A DNA stretch of 64,000 nt from Vibrio amylolyticus (GCF_023145695.1 NZ_JAJHVV010000014.1:47108-111107); one strand, 5' to 3'. Shown: positions 25,928-34,205, counted from the stretch's first letter. Program-made: numbers and translations. Notes: generated from the sequence alone by a model not told the origin.

Positions 25928-26676
25928 GACCAGTGTCTAAAGGTAACGCTCCTGTAGGTGTTACCTTTACTAACTATCGGGAGTCTTTTGATTATCTATT
26001 AGATCGAATCGGAATTGGGGAATATAACAACATTAAGTTAGCTCAGTATTGTAGTTACTGTGAGAGAGTGATTCCTACTAATCTCGCTGTTGAGCACATA
26101 GAGCCAAAGAAAGGCCCGTATGCTCAACCGCACTTAGAAAACACGTGGACTAACTTTCTACTCGCATGTGTAAATTGTAATTCTAAGAAAGGCTCAAAAA
26201 GAGTTCAATTTAGTATGCTGTACCTTCCTGATCGAGACAATACTTTCCATGCTTTCGAGTACCGCCATAATGGTGAGGTCCACCCTAGCCCTGCATTAAA
26301 CCGCGATCAAAAAGTTATCGCTCAAAATACAATTAATTTAGTTGGCTTAAATGAACCTATAGATACTGATGTAGATGGTGTAGCAAAAGATAGACGAACA
26401 CAGCGCTTAAACGCGATTTCTCTAGCTTTAGATTCATTAGAAGACTTAAAAACAGACCCTCAAAATCAAACAATACAGAACCTTATAGTGAAAGGAATGT
26501 TAAGTAGTGGCTACTTTAGTATTTGGATGTCAGTTTTTGATGCTTACCCTATCATTAGACGTTTGTTTGTCGACTCAATTCGAGGCACTCAGCAAAGTGG
26601 ATGCTTTGACGCTAATGGAAAAACCTTACACCCCCACCCAAACCCTGACAATCTGCAACTTGGTGGAAAAATATAA
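25924..26676 (+). CDS. HNH endonuclease, PtuB-like
   Basis: The 250-aa protein has an HNH finger at 43-90: CSYC (43-46), VEHIEPKK with the catalytic His (about 58), then NFLLACVNCNSKKG with the zinc Cys pair (82-85) and conserved Asn. This is the form seen in PtuB and retron-associated HNH nucleases. PtuB of retron Ec78 cleaves tRNA, and other HNH partners cleave DNA; the target here cannot be told. Its ATG overlaps the ATPase stop by four bases, so the two products are made together. It is the last gene before attR. Confidence 0.85.
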   Translation: MRPVSKGNAPVGVTFTNYRESFDYLLDRIGIGEYNNIKLAQYCSYCERVIPTNLAVEHIEPKKGPYAQPHLENTWTNFLLACVNCNSKKGSKRVQFSMLYLPDRDNTFHAFEYRHNGEVHPSPALNRDQKVIAQNTINLVGLNEPIDTDVDGVAKDRRTQRLNAISLALDSLEDLKTDPQNQTIQNLIVKGMLSSGYFSIWMSVFDAYPIIRRLFVDSIRGTQQSGCFDANGKTLHPHPNPDNLQLGGKI

Positions 26677-26737
26677 TTATGATTAGCGTCATTGGTACTG
26701 ATTTAATTTATACCCCATTATGAGCTAATCAACACAC

Positions 26738-26761
26738 TTAGCATTCCAAATGGTATTCCAA
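26738..26761 (+). repeat. Right-end tandem pair of the 12-bp int site
   Basis: TTAGCATTCCAA (26738-26749) and ATGGTATTCCAA (26750-26761) match the left-end site TTAGTATTCCAA with one and two mismatches, in the same orientation and the same 12-base spacing. They lie about 53 bases before the attR core. Confidence 0.65.
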
Positions 26762-26813
26762 CAGAAATTAAGAAACAAAATAACCAATAAAAATCAATAA
26801 TTTAAAACACAAA

Positions 26814-26837
26814 TTCAACTTACGCCAGCGTTTGGAA
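26814..26837 (+). other. attR (decayed copy of the ssrA 3' end)
   Basis: TTCAACTTACGCCAGCGTT then TGGAA: this matches the left copy at TTCAACT, CGCCAG and CGTTTGGAA, but the ten bases CTCCACCAAA are missing and two bases differ. It marks the right boundary of the island. The remaining gap 26677-27007 has no gene. Confidence 0.75.
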
Positions 26838-26866
26838 AGGGCCAACTCGCAAGAGTTGGCCCTTTT
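26836..26866 (+). terminator. Terminator right of attR, probably the original ssrA terminator
   Basis: AAAGGGCCAACTC pairs with GAGTTGGCCCTTT around GCAA, followed by T-rich sequence. It stands in the same place relative to attR as the other terminator to attL, so it is likely the host terminator displaced by integration. Confidence 0.85.
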
Positions 26867-27007
26867 TATTTATCTTGATTCAGAACGACCGCAACATTAA
26901 GTAACACCAGACTAATTACCCACTCAATCGTCACAATATTTCCCTGCCTTTCCGTACTTACTCATTACCTTTGATACCGTTGACACGTATTCACTGCGGA
27001 GTAGCTT

Positions 27008-28327
27008 ATGGAAATCTTTCACCATGGAGGCAAAGACACCGTCACAGGTTCTTGCCATGAATTGAGAGCGAATAACCAAGCGATACTCATTGATTGTGGG
27101 ATGTTTCAAGGGGCTGATACACGCCCTCTAGATATTGAGTTTTCAATCAACCATCTTGATGCACTGTTACTTACCCATTCCCATATTGATCATATCGGGC
27201 GCTTACCTTGGTTACTAACATCGGGTTTTAATCAGCCCATTTATTGTAGCGAAGCAACGGCTGAACTTGTTCCACTCATGTTAGAAGACAGCCTAAAACT
27301 TCAGTTAGGGTTAACAGGTAAAAAAGCAGAACAGTTTTTGAATCGTATACGTAGATTACTTCACCCTATCAACTACAACCAATGGCTTCCCGTGACTCAA
27401 GACCTAGAATCTGGGCTTTGGGCTCGCTTTCAACCAGCAGGGCATATTCTGGGTTCAGCTTATATTGAAGTTCGCTTGCCTAATCAAGAAGTGGTCGTCT
27501 TTTCTGGTGACTTAGGGCCAAGTAATACCCCCCTTCTGCCTGACCCAGTTCCTCCACAAAGAGCAGATCATCTAATCATAGAGACAACCTATAGTAATGC
27601 CATCCATGAGGACATCGCGACCCGCTCTAAACGTCTCCGTCAGATAATCGAACGATCTTTACTCAATGGTGGCGTTATACTAATTCCCGCATTCAGTGTG
27701 GGCCGAACTCAAGAGTTGTTATTTGATATTGAGCAACTGATCTTCTCAAAGAAAATTGAGGTGGACTTACCTATCATTCTCGACTCACCAATGGCGCAAC
27801 GTGTTACCCAATCTTACCGCCGCTTCAAGCAATTATGGGGACAAGAGGCCAAAGAGAGATTGGGAATAAAACGTCACCCACTCGCCTTTGAGCAATGTAT
27901 CATGGTTCAAGACTATCGAGCCCACCAGCGTTTAGTGAACCGACTAAAATCGACCGGAGAGCCCGCTATCGTCGTCGCTGCCTCTGGTATGTGCCAAGGT
28001 GGTCGAATAATGGATTATTTGAAAGCACTCCTTCCCGATAAGCGAACGGATATAATTTTTGCTGGCTATCAAGCCAAAGGAACTTTAGGTCACTCCCTTC
28101 AACAACAAGCATCTTCTGTCATTATTGATGATGAAAATATATGCGTTGAAGCTGAAATACACAGCATGTCAGGTTACTCTGCTCATGCTGACAAAGCAGA
28201 CCTTATTAAGTTCATTAAAGGGATATCTCCCCCACCGAAAATTATCCATTTGGTACATGGTGAACCTAAAGCTAAACAACACTTTGCTAGCCAATTAGCA
28301 GCCCAAGGACTCAATGCTATTAAATGA
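27008..28327 (+). CDS. Beta-CASP metallo-beta-lactamase-fold nuclease
   Basis: The 439-aa protein has the metallo-beta-lactamase motifs HSHIDH (57-62), a further His in GHILGS and Asp in FSGDLG, and the beta-CASP segments PAFSVGRTQELL, ASSGMCQGGR and SGYSAHAD. This is the domain order of CPSF-73-like RNA exo/endonucleases rather than of RNase J. Bacterial members are predicted RNA-processing nucleases of little-known role. GGAG lies seven bases upstream of the ATG. It sits just beyond attR; whether it belongs to the core genome or to a neighbouring insertion is not visible. Confidence 0.9.
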   Translation: MEIFHHGGKDTVTGSCHELRANNQAILIDCGMFQGADTRPLDIEFSINHLDALLLTHSHIDHIGRLPWLLTSGFNQPIYCSEATAELVPLMLEDSLKLQLGLTGKKAEQFLNRIRRLLHPINYNQWLPVTQDLESGLWARFQPAGHILGSAYIEVRLPNQEVVVFSGDLGPSNTPLLPDPVPPQRADHLIIETTYSNAIHEDIATRSKRLRQIIERSLLNGGVILIPAFSVGRTQELLFDIEQLIFSKKIEVDLPIILDSPMAQRVTQSYRRFKQLWGQEAKERLGIKRHPLAFEQCIMVQDYRAHQRLVNRLKSTGEPAIVVAASGMCQGGRIMDYLKALLPDKRTDIIFAGYQAKGTLGHSLQQQASSVIIDDENICVEAEIHSMSGYSAHADKADLIKFIKGISPPPKIIHLVHGEPKAKQHFASQLAAQGLNAIK

Positions 28328-28440
28328 TTTAAAAACAAATACTTAACTACAATTAATTCAATGGACGCTAGGTAATCATTTGGTTTGGGTTACTATGATC
28401 CTTTCCCTTTTTTATCATTAAACCACCAGGTATATAAACG

Positions 28441-28470
28441 AAAAAAGCCTCAACAAATGTTGAAGCTTTT
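28441..28470. terminator. Bidirectional terminator
   Basis: CCTCAAC (28448-28454) pairs with the arm after AAAT, with A-run before and T-run after the stem. It separates the convergent beta-CASP and HflX-like genes. The rest of 28328-28550 shows no convincing gene. Confidence 0.75.
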
Positions 28471-28550
28471 CATCAAACATAACCGGAAAAACAATAGAAA
28501 TTCACACCGAATGAGATTAGCGAGCGCTGCTCTTTCTACTCTTCTAATGA

Positions 28551-29891
28551 TCAGTTTTGCATTCGCTTTTTGAGTCTTGCTAAATCAATTGGGCTTGAAC
28601 GTACAGAAAGTTTTATATGGTCGTACTCATACTCTTCTTTAGTGACACTCATGCTTGAGCGAATTTCACCAATAATGCCGTTTGCGGTATAAGGGACAAT
28701 AATCTCATCTTCTACCATTTCGTTCTCAGCAGAACTAACAATGTATGCATGCAGTTTAGCGATATCGAGTGGGTTACGAGTTGAGGTCATCATGGCATCT
28801 GGAAACTCTTCCATCAATGCGCTCTGTTGCTCTTCACTCAATCGATCGGATTTATTCAGAACCAGAAGCTTCTTAATATCATCAACGCCAACCTCTTCCA
28901 ACACCTCGTGTACAACATCTAGTTGGGTGCGAAATGTCTTATCTGATGCATCAACAACATACAATAACAACGATGCATCATGAGCTTCAGCCAGCGTTGA
29001 GTGGAATGAAGCAACGAGATCATGTGGCAATTTTTTAATAAAGCCAACGGTATCAGAAACCAATATACGTGGTTGTGTTTCCGGGTAAAGCGCACGTACG
29101 GTTGTATCAAGCGTAGCGAACAGTTTATCTTCCGATAATACGTCACTGCCTGTAATGGCTCTCATCATAGATGACTTGCCTGCATTGGTATAACCTACTA
29201 ATGCAACACTGAATAACTCAGAACGCTGTTTACGGCGGCCTTTTTGCTCAGCCTGAACACTAACAAGCTCACGCTTCAACTCGGCGATTTGGTCGCGTAC
29301 TTTACGGCGATCCAGCTCAAAGTTTGTTTCGCCTGAACCCGCACCCATTTGGCGCTCATTATCACCACGCATCGATTCTCTTAGTCGTGGTACCATATAA
29401 TTAAGACGAGCAATTTCCACTTGTAAGCGAGCGGTTCGAGTTCGAGCGTGTCGGCTAAAGATTTCAATGATGATACCCGTACGATCATACACTTCTACGC
29501 CAAGTTGATTTTCAACATTACGCATTTGTGACGGCGTTAAATCGCAGTCAAACACCACAACGTCTGCACTTGAAAGCGGCAAGTTTTCAGAAGGGAGATC
29601 GTCAAAGTCCGTATCATCAAAAAGTTCTTCTAGCTCGTCTTCCTCTTCTTCAATAGAGCCTTGGTTACCTGTAAGGCGGGCAATTTCAGCCAACTTTCCT
29701 AGGCCCAGTACATTCAGTCCTTGAGTTGAGCTCTGTTTTTGCGACTGAGTTCCAACCACTTTAAACCCAAGGGTAGTCACCAAGCGAGCTAACTCTGCAA
29801 GTGATTCAGCCGCCTCATCACCTTTAAAATTCGGTGTACAGATGGAGATAAGTAATGCGTTATTCAGTGACGGTTTAGCGGTTAGTTTCAT
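28551..29891 (-). CDS. HflX-like ribosome-associated GTPase
   Basis: HflX splits stalled ribosomes under stress. The 446-aa protein has the HflX N-terminal domain, the glycine-rich linker MGAGSGETNFELDRR (about 182-196), and a G domain with G1 GYTNAGKSS (233-241), G3 DTVGF, and G4 NKSD. An acidic insert (about 79-99, mostly Glu/Asp) distinguishes it from E. coli HflX. The standard hflX lies next to hfq/miaA in enterobacteria and vibrios; this locus is different, so it is probably a second, divergent HflX. No symbol is given for that reason. Confidence 0.9.
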   Translation of the reverse strand: MKLTAKPSLNNALLISICTPNFKGDEAAESLAELARLVTTLGFKVVGTQSQKQSSTQGLNVLGLGKLAEIARLTGNQGSIEEEEDELEELFDDTDFDDLPSENLPLSSADVVVFDCDLTPSQMRNVENQLGVEVYDRTGIIIEIFSRHARTRTARLQVEIARLNYMVPRLRESMRGDNERQMGAGSGETNFELDRRKVRDQIAELKRELVSVQAEQKGRRKQRSELFSVALVGYTNAGKSSMMRAITGSDVLSEDKLFATLDTTVRALYPETQPRILVSDTVGFIKKLPHDLVASFHSTLAEAHDASLLLYVVDASDKTFRTQLDVVHEVLEEVGVDDIKKLLVLNKSDRLSEEQQSALMEEFPDAMMTSTRNPLDIAKLHAYIVSSAENEMVEDEIIVPYTANGIIGEIRSSMSVTKEEYEYDHIKLSVRSSPIDLARLKKRMQN

Positions 29892-30423
29892 AATTTATGA
29901 TGATAGAGCACTAAAGTGCAGGCCTAGTTTGGAGTCAAAAGTGGCCCGATCCTACGCTGTTATAGGCAAGCTTTATAGGTTAATGAGGCAGTTAAGTGTA
30001 TTTATTATTTTAGTTATCGAAAAATCATACACTTAAAAGCGTCCATAATATCATCGCCATAGCGTTGGGATCATGGGTAACCTAAAGCTTTAAAAGGTAC
30101 CTTTCGCTAAAATAAGACAAAGCCAATAAGTAGTTAAGCCAGATAAAAACAAAGACTTAATCACAATAAAACATTGAGTGGACATGGTAACGATCGGCAA
30201 GGCTTACTATGATACATTCCCTCTAGCGACTCATTTAGGTTAGTGTTTCTAGCTAGGATGAATACCCTTTTTCAGGTATCGTAGTTTCGCAACTTAGGAG
30301 GCTAATTAACCTTGGTGACTGTTGGCCTTGATAATTATTAGTCTTGATAATTAGTAACCTCGGTAGCAATTGTCCTTGCTAATTCCCTGTATAAATCACA
30401 ATAATAATGTCGGTGTAATAACT
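29892..30423 (+). other. Long intergenic stretch with hairpin and tandem repeats
   Basis: No gene is seen. TTAAGTGTA (29992-30000) and TACACTTAA (30029-30037) form a hairpin between the HflX start and the next gene. Five 16-base units occur at 30310-30389 just before the next gene (see separate entry). Confidence 0.5.
30310..30389 (+). repeat. Five degenerate 16-bp tandem units
   Basis: Units at 30310, 30326, 30342, 30358 and 30374 are each exactly 16 bases. CCTTGATAATTATTAG (30326) and TCTTGATAATTAGTAA (30342) are nearly identical; the outer three share mainly the leading CCTYGG/CCTTG. They sit immediately upstream of the gene at 30424. Confidence 0.55.
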
Positions 30424-30972
30424 ATGGATAACTCTTCGATTGATTCCACCTCTTTTCACTCGGCTTCGCTCTATGACTTTTCCCGCTCGAGTCTTAACGC
30501 CATAATCTCTAAGCACCAAGTCGATGCTTCATTTAAGTTAAAGGAAAAGGTCGAGCTAATACAGTCGCAGTTAAATGAACTACTGCATCTGGCAGGCGAT
30601 ATTATTTTCGACTACCCCATCCCTCATAACGAGTCGAAATCGAACGTAATTTTCTTATATCGCGGCCTGGTCTTTGTCGTTATCTTTAAGTTCAACGAGA
30701 ACGAGTATCACCAGAAAGACATCGACGTAACTCAGCAACTCGCGTTCGCTTTAAAAACACATCACTCACTTTGCCAAGATAGGTTTATCGTTCCGGTTTT
30801 AATCGCCACTGGTGCAGAGTCACAAGGGTGTGATATTCAGGTTAGTACGGAGCGAGTTATAAACACTATCGTTGACAATGGTCATAACCTCGCCGCTCTA
30901 CTGGAGCACTTTTCTAACCAGTTTAAAGCCGACAAGATAGATGCTGATGCATGGATAAGCGAGAATAACTAA
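30424..30972 (+). CDS. Hypothetical protein resembling the N-terminal nuclease-like domain of DUF2075 proteins
   Basis: This 182-aa protein is not firmly recognised. ATG at 30424 is preferred over an upstream TTG at 30370 that would lie inside the repeats. The segment VVIFKFNENEYHQKDIDVTQ followed by DRFIVPVLIATGA looks like the PD-(D/E)XK-like module at the front of DUF2075 proteins. There the core normally reads VLEFK, whereas here the Glu position is Ile, so catalysis is doubtful. No helicase part follows. It may be a truncated or repurposed remnant. There is no obvious operon partner. Confidence 0.5.
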   Translation: MDNSSIDSTSFHSASLYDFSRSSLNAIISKHQVDASFKLKEKVELIQSQLNELLHLAGDIIFDYPIPHNESKSNVIFLYRGLVFVVIFKFNENEYHQKDIDVTQQLAFALKTHHSLCQDRFIVPVLIATGAESQGCDIQVSTERVINTIVDNGHNLAALLEHFSNQFKADKIDADAWISENN

Positions 30973-31087
30973 CACACTAGCAGAGTCGACTTTGAAAGGT
31001 CTCGGCTTCTAGTGTGCCTACTTTACCTGTCTTTTGGGCGACATCGATTTTAGTGGCATTAACTTAATGGCATGGCTTTCAAAGATA

Positions 31088-31114
31088 AAGCAGACGGAAA
31101 TCAATTCGTCTGCC
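31088..31114 (-). terminator. Probable terminator of the channel gene
   Basis: GCAGACG (31090-31096) pairs with CGTCTGC (31107-31113); on the minus strand TTTATCTTT follows. It lies about 95 bases past the channel stop. Confidence 0.55.
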
Positions 31115-31207
31115 ATTGCATATTTCCGCTTTACCTTACCTTATCTGTATTGAAGTTCTAACTATTAGGCTAATACCTCCAAGAATTCACCCGCAACAAT
31201 GGGGAAC

Positions 31208-32191
31208 TTACCGAGTCATTTTTTTAACAAACACCACCACAAATAACGCCATGGTAAAGCTCCCTAAAAATGCCTCGAAAGCAGCTATAAACCTTGCAAC
31301 GCCGTGAGGCGAGATGTCTCCATAGCCAAGCGTGGTAAAGGTCACAACGCTAAAATAGACCGCATTAAAAAACTCATACGCATAAAATCGCCAACCTTCT
31401 ACATCGGCATAGATCGGGTTACTAGCCGTCGTATCCAGAACAAAATACGCCATCGCACAAGCAAAAATTAAAAACAATGAAAACGTCACGACCCTTATTG
31501 GTGACTCGCCATAACCACAAAACAGATCAACCGTTTTTGAAATAAATCGATTAAAACTAAAGAGTGGCATTTGATAGCGACGATACCTCATCTCTTTTTT
31601 AAAAAAGGTTCCTGCCGTCTCAAATAACCCCTCTTTCTCACATTGCTTACGGATATTTCGACAGACTTCTTCGGCCTCCTGACACAGAGACACGACTTTG
31701 TTTCTATCGCCTTGTTTTAATGCTTTTCTGGTATCAATCTCTTGTTTTAAAGAGTCCCCCCACTCTATATTTTCAAGCCTTGCCCTACTTAAGTCGGCCC
31801 CTAATAAGTTACAGTTATCTAGCTTTGCACAGTGTAAATTTGCTGAGCACAGCTTCGACTTCATTAATGAAGACCCTTGTAAATCTAAGCCAAAAAAGTG
31901 TGCATGCGATAAATCTGCACGGTAAAAATCGACATCTCGACATTTATAGCCTTCTTTGCATCCTCGGTTGACAAGATTAATGTCAACCAAGTCAGCTTTA
32001 GCCAACTGAAATCCATCTAAAGGCTTCCCTTCAGCGGCCCAGTTTTCAACCTGTTCACGTACGTTATCTTTGCTTTTATCGACGCTTGGATCATGCCAGT
32101 AACAGAGTCCTGACTCTCCACAAGGTTGGTCGCAATGCCAGTTATCGGGGCTTTGATAACGACATTGGTTCTCTTTTGCTTTCATAGGCAT
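31208..32191 (-). CDS. Pentapeptide-repeat protein with C-terminal two-helix potassium channel domain
   Basis: The 327-aa protein joins an N-terminal Cys-rich segment (C10, C20, C24, C30, possible metal site), pentapeptide repeats (about 60-145: ADLVDINL, RADLSHAHF, LLGADLSRA), a charged linker and a pore domain. Pore features are TM near 231-252, the selectivity filter TTLGYGD (286-292) and a final TM near 300-322. Inward K+ conduction is inferred from the filter. GAGGGG is 7 bases before the ATG at 32185, which may be the true start (325 aa). It is a single gene. What the repeat domain senses or binds is unknown. Confidence 0.85.
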   Translation of the reverse strand: MPMKAKENQCRYQSPDNWHCDQPCGESGLCYWHDPSVDKSKDNVREQVENWAAEGKPLDGFQLAKADLVDINLVNRGCKEGYKCRDVDFYRADLSHAHFFGLDLQGSSLMKSKLCSANLHCAKLDNCNLLGADLSRARLENIEWGDSLKQEIDTRKALKQGDRNKVVSLCQEAEEVCRNIRKQCEKEGLFETAGTFFKKEMRYRRYQMPLFSFNRFISKTVDLFCGYGESPIRVVTFSLFLIFACAMAYFVLDTTASNPIYADVEGWRFYAYEFFNAVYFSVVTFTTLGYGDISPHGVARFIAAFEAFLGSFTMALFVVVFVKKMTR

Positions 32192-32578
32192 ACCCCTCAG
32201 TACTTAAGTGTAGGAGGTCGCTATTAAGTTGCCATTGAATTTTTGTTATGGCGATGAACAACATTCATGAAATGAAATTTAAACTCAGGTACAAGATAAA
32301 ATAACTCTCTTAACGAAAGTAAACATTCAGCATTTACCACTAAATAACTTCAATACACCATCCAGACCCATAGTTCACCATTTAACAAAATTATAACTCA
32401 ATAAATACGTATTTACCAAATCACTAGATATTTCATCTATCAATTAAACCAAAGGCAGTTTTGTGTACTGAGTCACAGTCATCAACCACAACAGATAAAA
32501 GTGTTAACAAATTAGCTACAAAAAAGTTAATGTAACGGCTGAAAAATAATCACCACTACATAAACAGGGAAAATACTC
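32192..32578 (+). other. AT-rich intergenic region without a gene
   Basis: A divergent regulatory region between the channel gene and the symporter. A perfect 12-bp palindrome AAATACGTATTT lies at 32403-32414. I see no clear promoter by eye. Confidence 0.35.
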
Positions 32579-34123
32579 ATGCAGTCATTTGTTGATTTCT
32601 TAAACGGAATTATCTGGAGTCCAGTGCTAATTTACTTGTGTCTCGGCGCTGGATTGTTCTATTCCGTTTTAACTCGTTTCGTACAGATCCGTCACTTCTT
32701 TGAAATGTGGCGCCTACTTCTATCAGGTAAAAGCTCAACGAAAGGTATCTCATCATTCCAAGCTTTAGCGGTGTCGCTTTCTGGGCGTGTAGGTACAGGT
32801 AACATTGCAGGGGTGGCTGCGGCTATTGGTTTTGGCGGCCCTGGTGCCGTATTCTGGATGTGGGTTGTTGCCTTCTTTGGCGCTGCAACGGCCTATACGG
32901 AATCAACACTGGCTCAAATCTATAAGGAAGAAGACGAAGGTCAGTTCCGTGGCGGTCCTGCTTACTACATAGAAAAAGCAATGGGTCAAAAATGGTATGC
33001 ATGGATCTTCGCGATCATGACTATTTTTGCTTGTGGTGTTCTTCTTCCTGGTGTTCAGTCAAACAGTATCGGCAATGCCGTTGAAGCCGCATTTGGCTCT
33101 GGTGACATGATTGAAACCGCCATCGGTACATTCAGTTTTGCAAAAATCTTAACGGGTACTGTTGTTTGTATCATTCTTGCGTTCATTATTTTTGGTGGCG
33201 TGAAACGTATTGCTAACTTTACCCAAGTTGTTGTGCCTTTCATGGCATTAGCGTACATCATTACTGCGTTTGTGATTATTCTACTTAATATCGGTGAAGT
33301 GCCACGTATCTTCGCGATGATCATCGGGGATGCATTCACACCAATGGCAGGCTTCGGTGCGGCTATCGGCTGGGGTGTTAAACGTGGTGTTTACTCAAAT
33401 GAAGCGGGGCAAGGTACTGGCCCACATGCGGCAGCGGCTGCAAGTGTTGATCACCCAGCACAACAAGGCTTAGTTCAGTCGTTCTCTATCTACATCGATA
33501 CTCTACTCGTTTGTTCGGCGACTGCATTTATGATTCTAATCACAGGTGCGTACAACGTACATGGTGGTCCAGATGCATTCATCGTGCAAAACCTAGCTGA
33601 AAACATCAGTGCTAACGGCCCTGTATTCACGCAAATGGCAATTGAAAGTGCCCTACCTGGCGTTGGTAAGCCGTTTATTGCAATTGCACTATTCTTCTTT
33701 GCATTTACAACAATTCTGGCTTACTACTACATCGCTGAAACAAACATCGCTTACATCCGTAGAACCTTCAAAGTCAGTGGCCTAATGTTTGTTCTTAAGC
33801 TAGTGATTATTGCTGCTGTATTCTATGGAACAGTGAAAACCGCTAACTTAGCTTGGGCTATGGGTGATGTCGGTGTGGGCATGATGGCTTGGCTGAACAT
33901 TGTCGGTATTATCATTATCTTCTTTATGTCAAAACCTGCCCTTAAGGCATTAGCCGATTACGAAGAACAACAGAAACGAGGTGTGACTGAATACACATTC
34001 AACCCTGTTAAACTTGGTATCAAAGGTGCTGACTACTGGGAAGAGAAGTACAAGCGCAAAACAGGGAAGTCTCCACAAGCAGAGCTTGAAGAGACCAAAC
34101 CTGTAGAGCAGCCTTCTACTTAA
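32579..34123 (+). CDS. Sodium:alanine/glycine symporter (AGCS family)
   Basis: The 514-aa inner membrane protein is an amino acid carrier of the alanine or glycine:cation symporter family (AlsT/DagA-like). Conserved motifs seen are SLSGRVGTGNIAGVA near 67-81 and the signature GWGVKRGVYSNEAGQGTGPHAAA. About ten hydrophobic segments can be counted and the C-terminus is a charged cytoplasmic tail ending ETKPVEQPST. GGG lies nine bases upstream of the ATG at 32579. It has its own terminator. Confidence 0.93.
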   Translation: MQSFVDFLNGIIWSPVLIYLCLGAGLFYSVLTRFVQIRHFFEMWRLLLSGKSSTKGISSFQALAVSLSGRVGTGNIAGVAAAIGFGGPGAVFWMWVVAFFGAATAYTESTLAQIYKEEDEGQFRGGPAYYIEKAMGQKWYAWIFAIMTIFACGVLLPGVQSNSIGNAVEAAFGSGDMIETAIGTFSFAKILTGTVVCIILAFIIFGGVKRIANFTQVVVPFMALAYIITAFVIILLNIGEVPRIFAMIIGDAFTPMAGFGAAIGWGVKRGVYSNEAGQGTGPHAAAAASVDHPAQQGLVQSFSIYIDTLLVCSATAFMILITGAYNVHGGPDAFIVQNLAENISANGPVFTQMAIESALPGVGKPFIAIALFFFAFTTILAYYYIAETNIAYIRRTFKVSGLMFVLKLVIIAAVFYGTVKTANLAWAMGDVGVGMMAWLNIVGIIIIFFMSKPALKALADYEEQQKRGVTEYTFNPVKLGIKGADYWEEKYKRKTGKSPQAELEETKPVEQPST

Positions 34124-34150
34124 TCACATAAATTATCTCAACAGATATAG

Positions 34151-34180
34151 AAAGGGTTAGCCATGAGCTAACCCTTCTTT
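34151..34180 (+). terminator. Terminator of the alanine symporter gene
   Basis: AAGGGTTAG pairs with CTAACCCTT around CCATGAG; T-rich sequence follows. Confidence 0.8.
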
Positions 34181-34205
34181 TATCTGCACTTCGGTATAGA
34201 AAAAC

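Larger units (their letters stand above)
20431..26837 (+). mobile_element. ssrA-integrated satellite-like genomic island with Septu-like genes
   Basis: The 6.4-kb element lies between intact ssrA and a decayed copy of its 3' end. Contents in order, all on the plus strand: tyrosine integrase, unknown gene, AlpA-type regulator, unknown gene, HTH/HUH-like replication protein, 408-base non-coding stretch, ATPase and HNH nuclease. It carries no capsid, tail, terminase or conjugation genes. Repeated 12-bp sites occur near both ends. The gene set resembles minimal phage satellites (PICI/PICMI-like) more than prophage or an integrative conjugative element. Satellite behaviour is inference. Confidence 0.85.

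Noticed and set aside
20431..26837. A complete prophage at ssrA
   Set aside because: No capsid, tail, terminase or lysis genes are present.
28385..28573. Plus-strand ORF of 62 aa between the beta-CASP gene and the HflX-like gene
   Set aside because: It spans the bidirectional terminator and overlaps the HflX-like 3' end; no ribosome binding site.
30370..30423. TTG start giving 18 more residues for the gene at 30424
   Set aside because: It lies inside the 16-bp tandem repeats and has no ribosome binding site; the ATG at 30424 is simpler.
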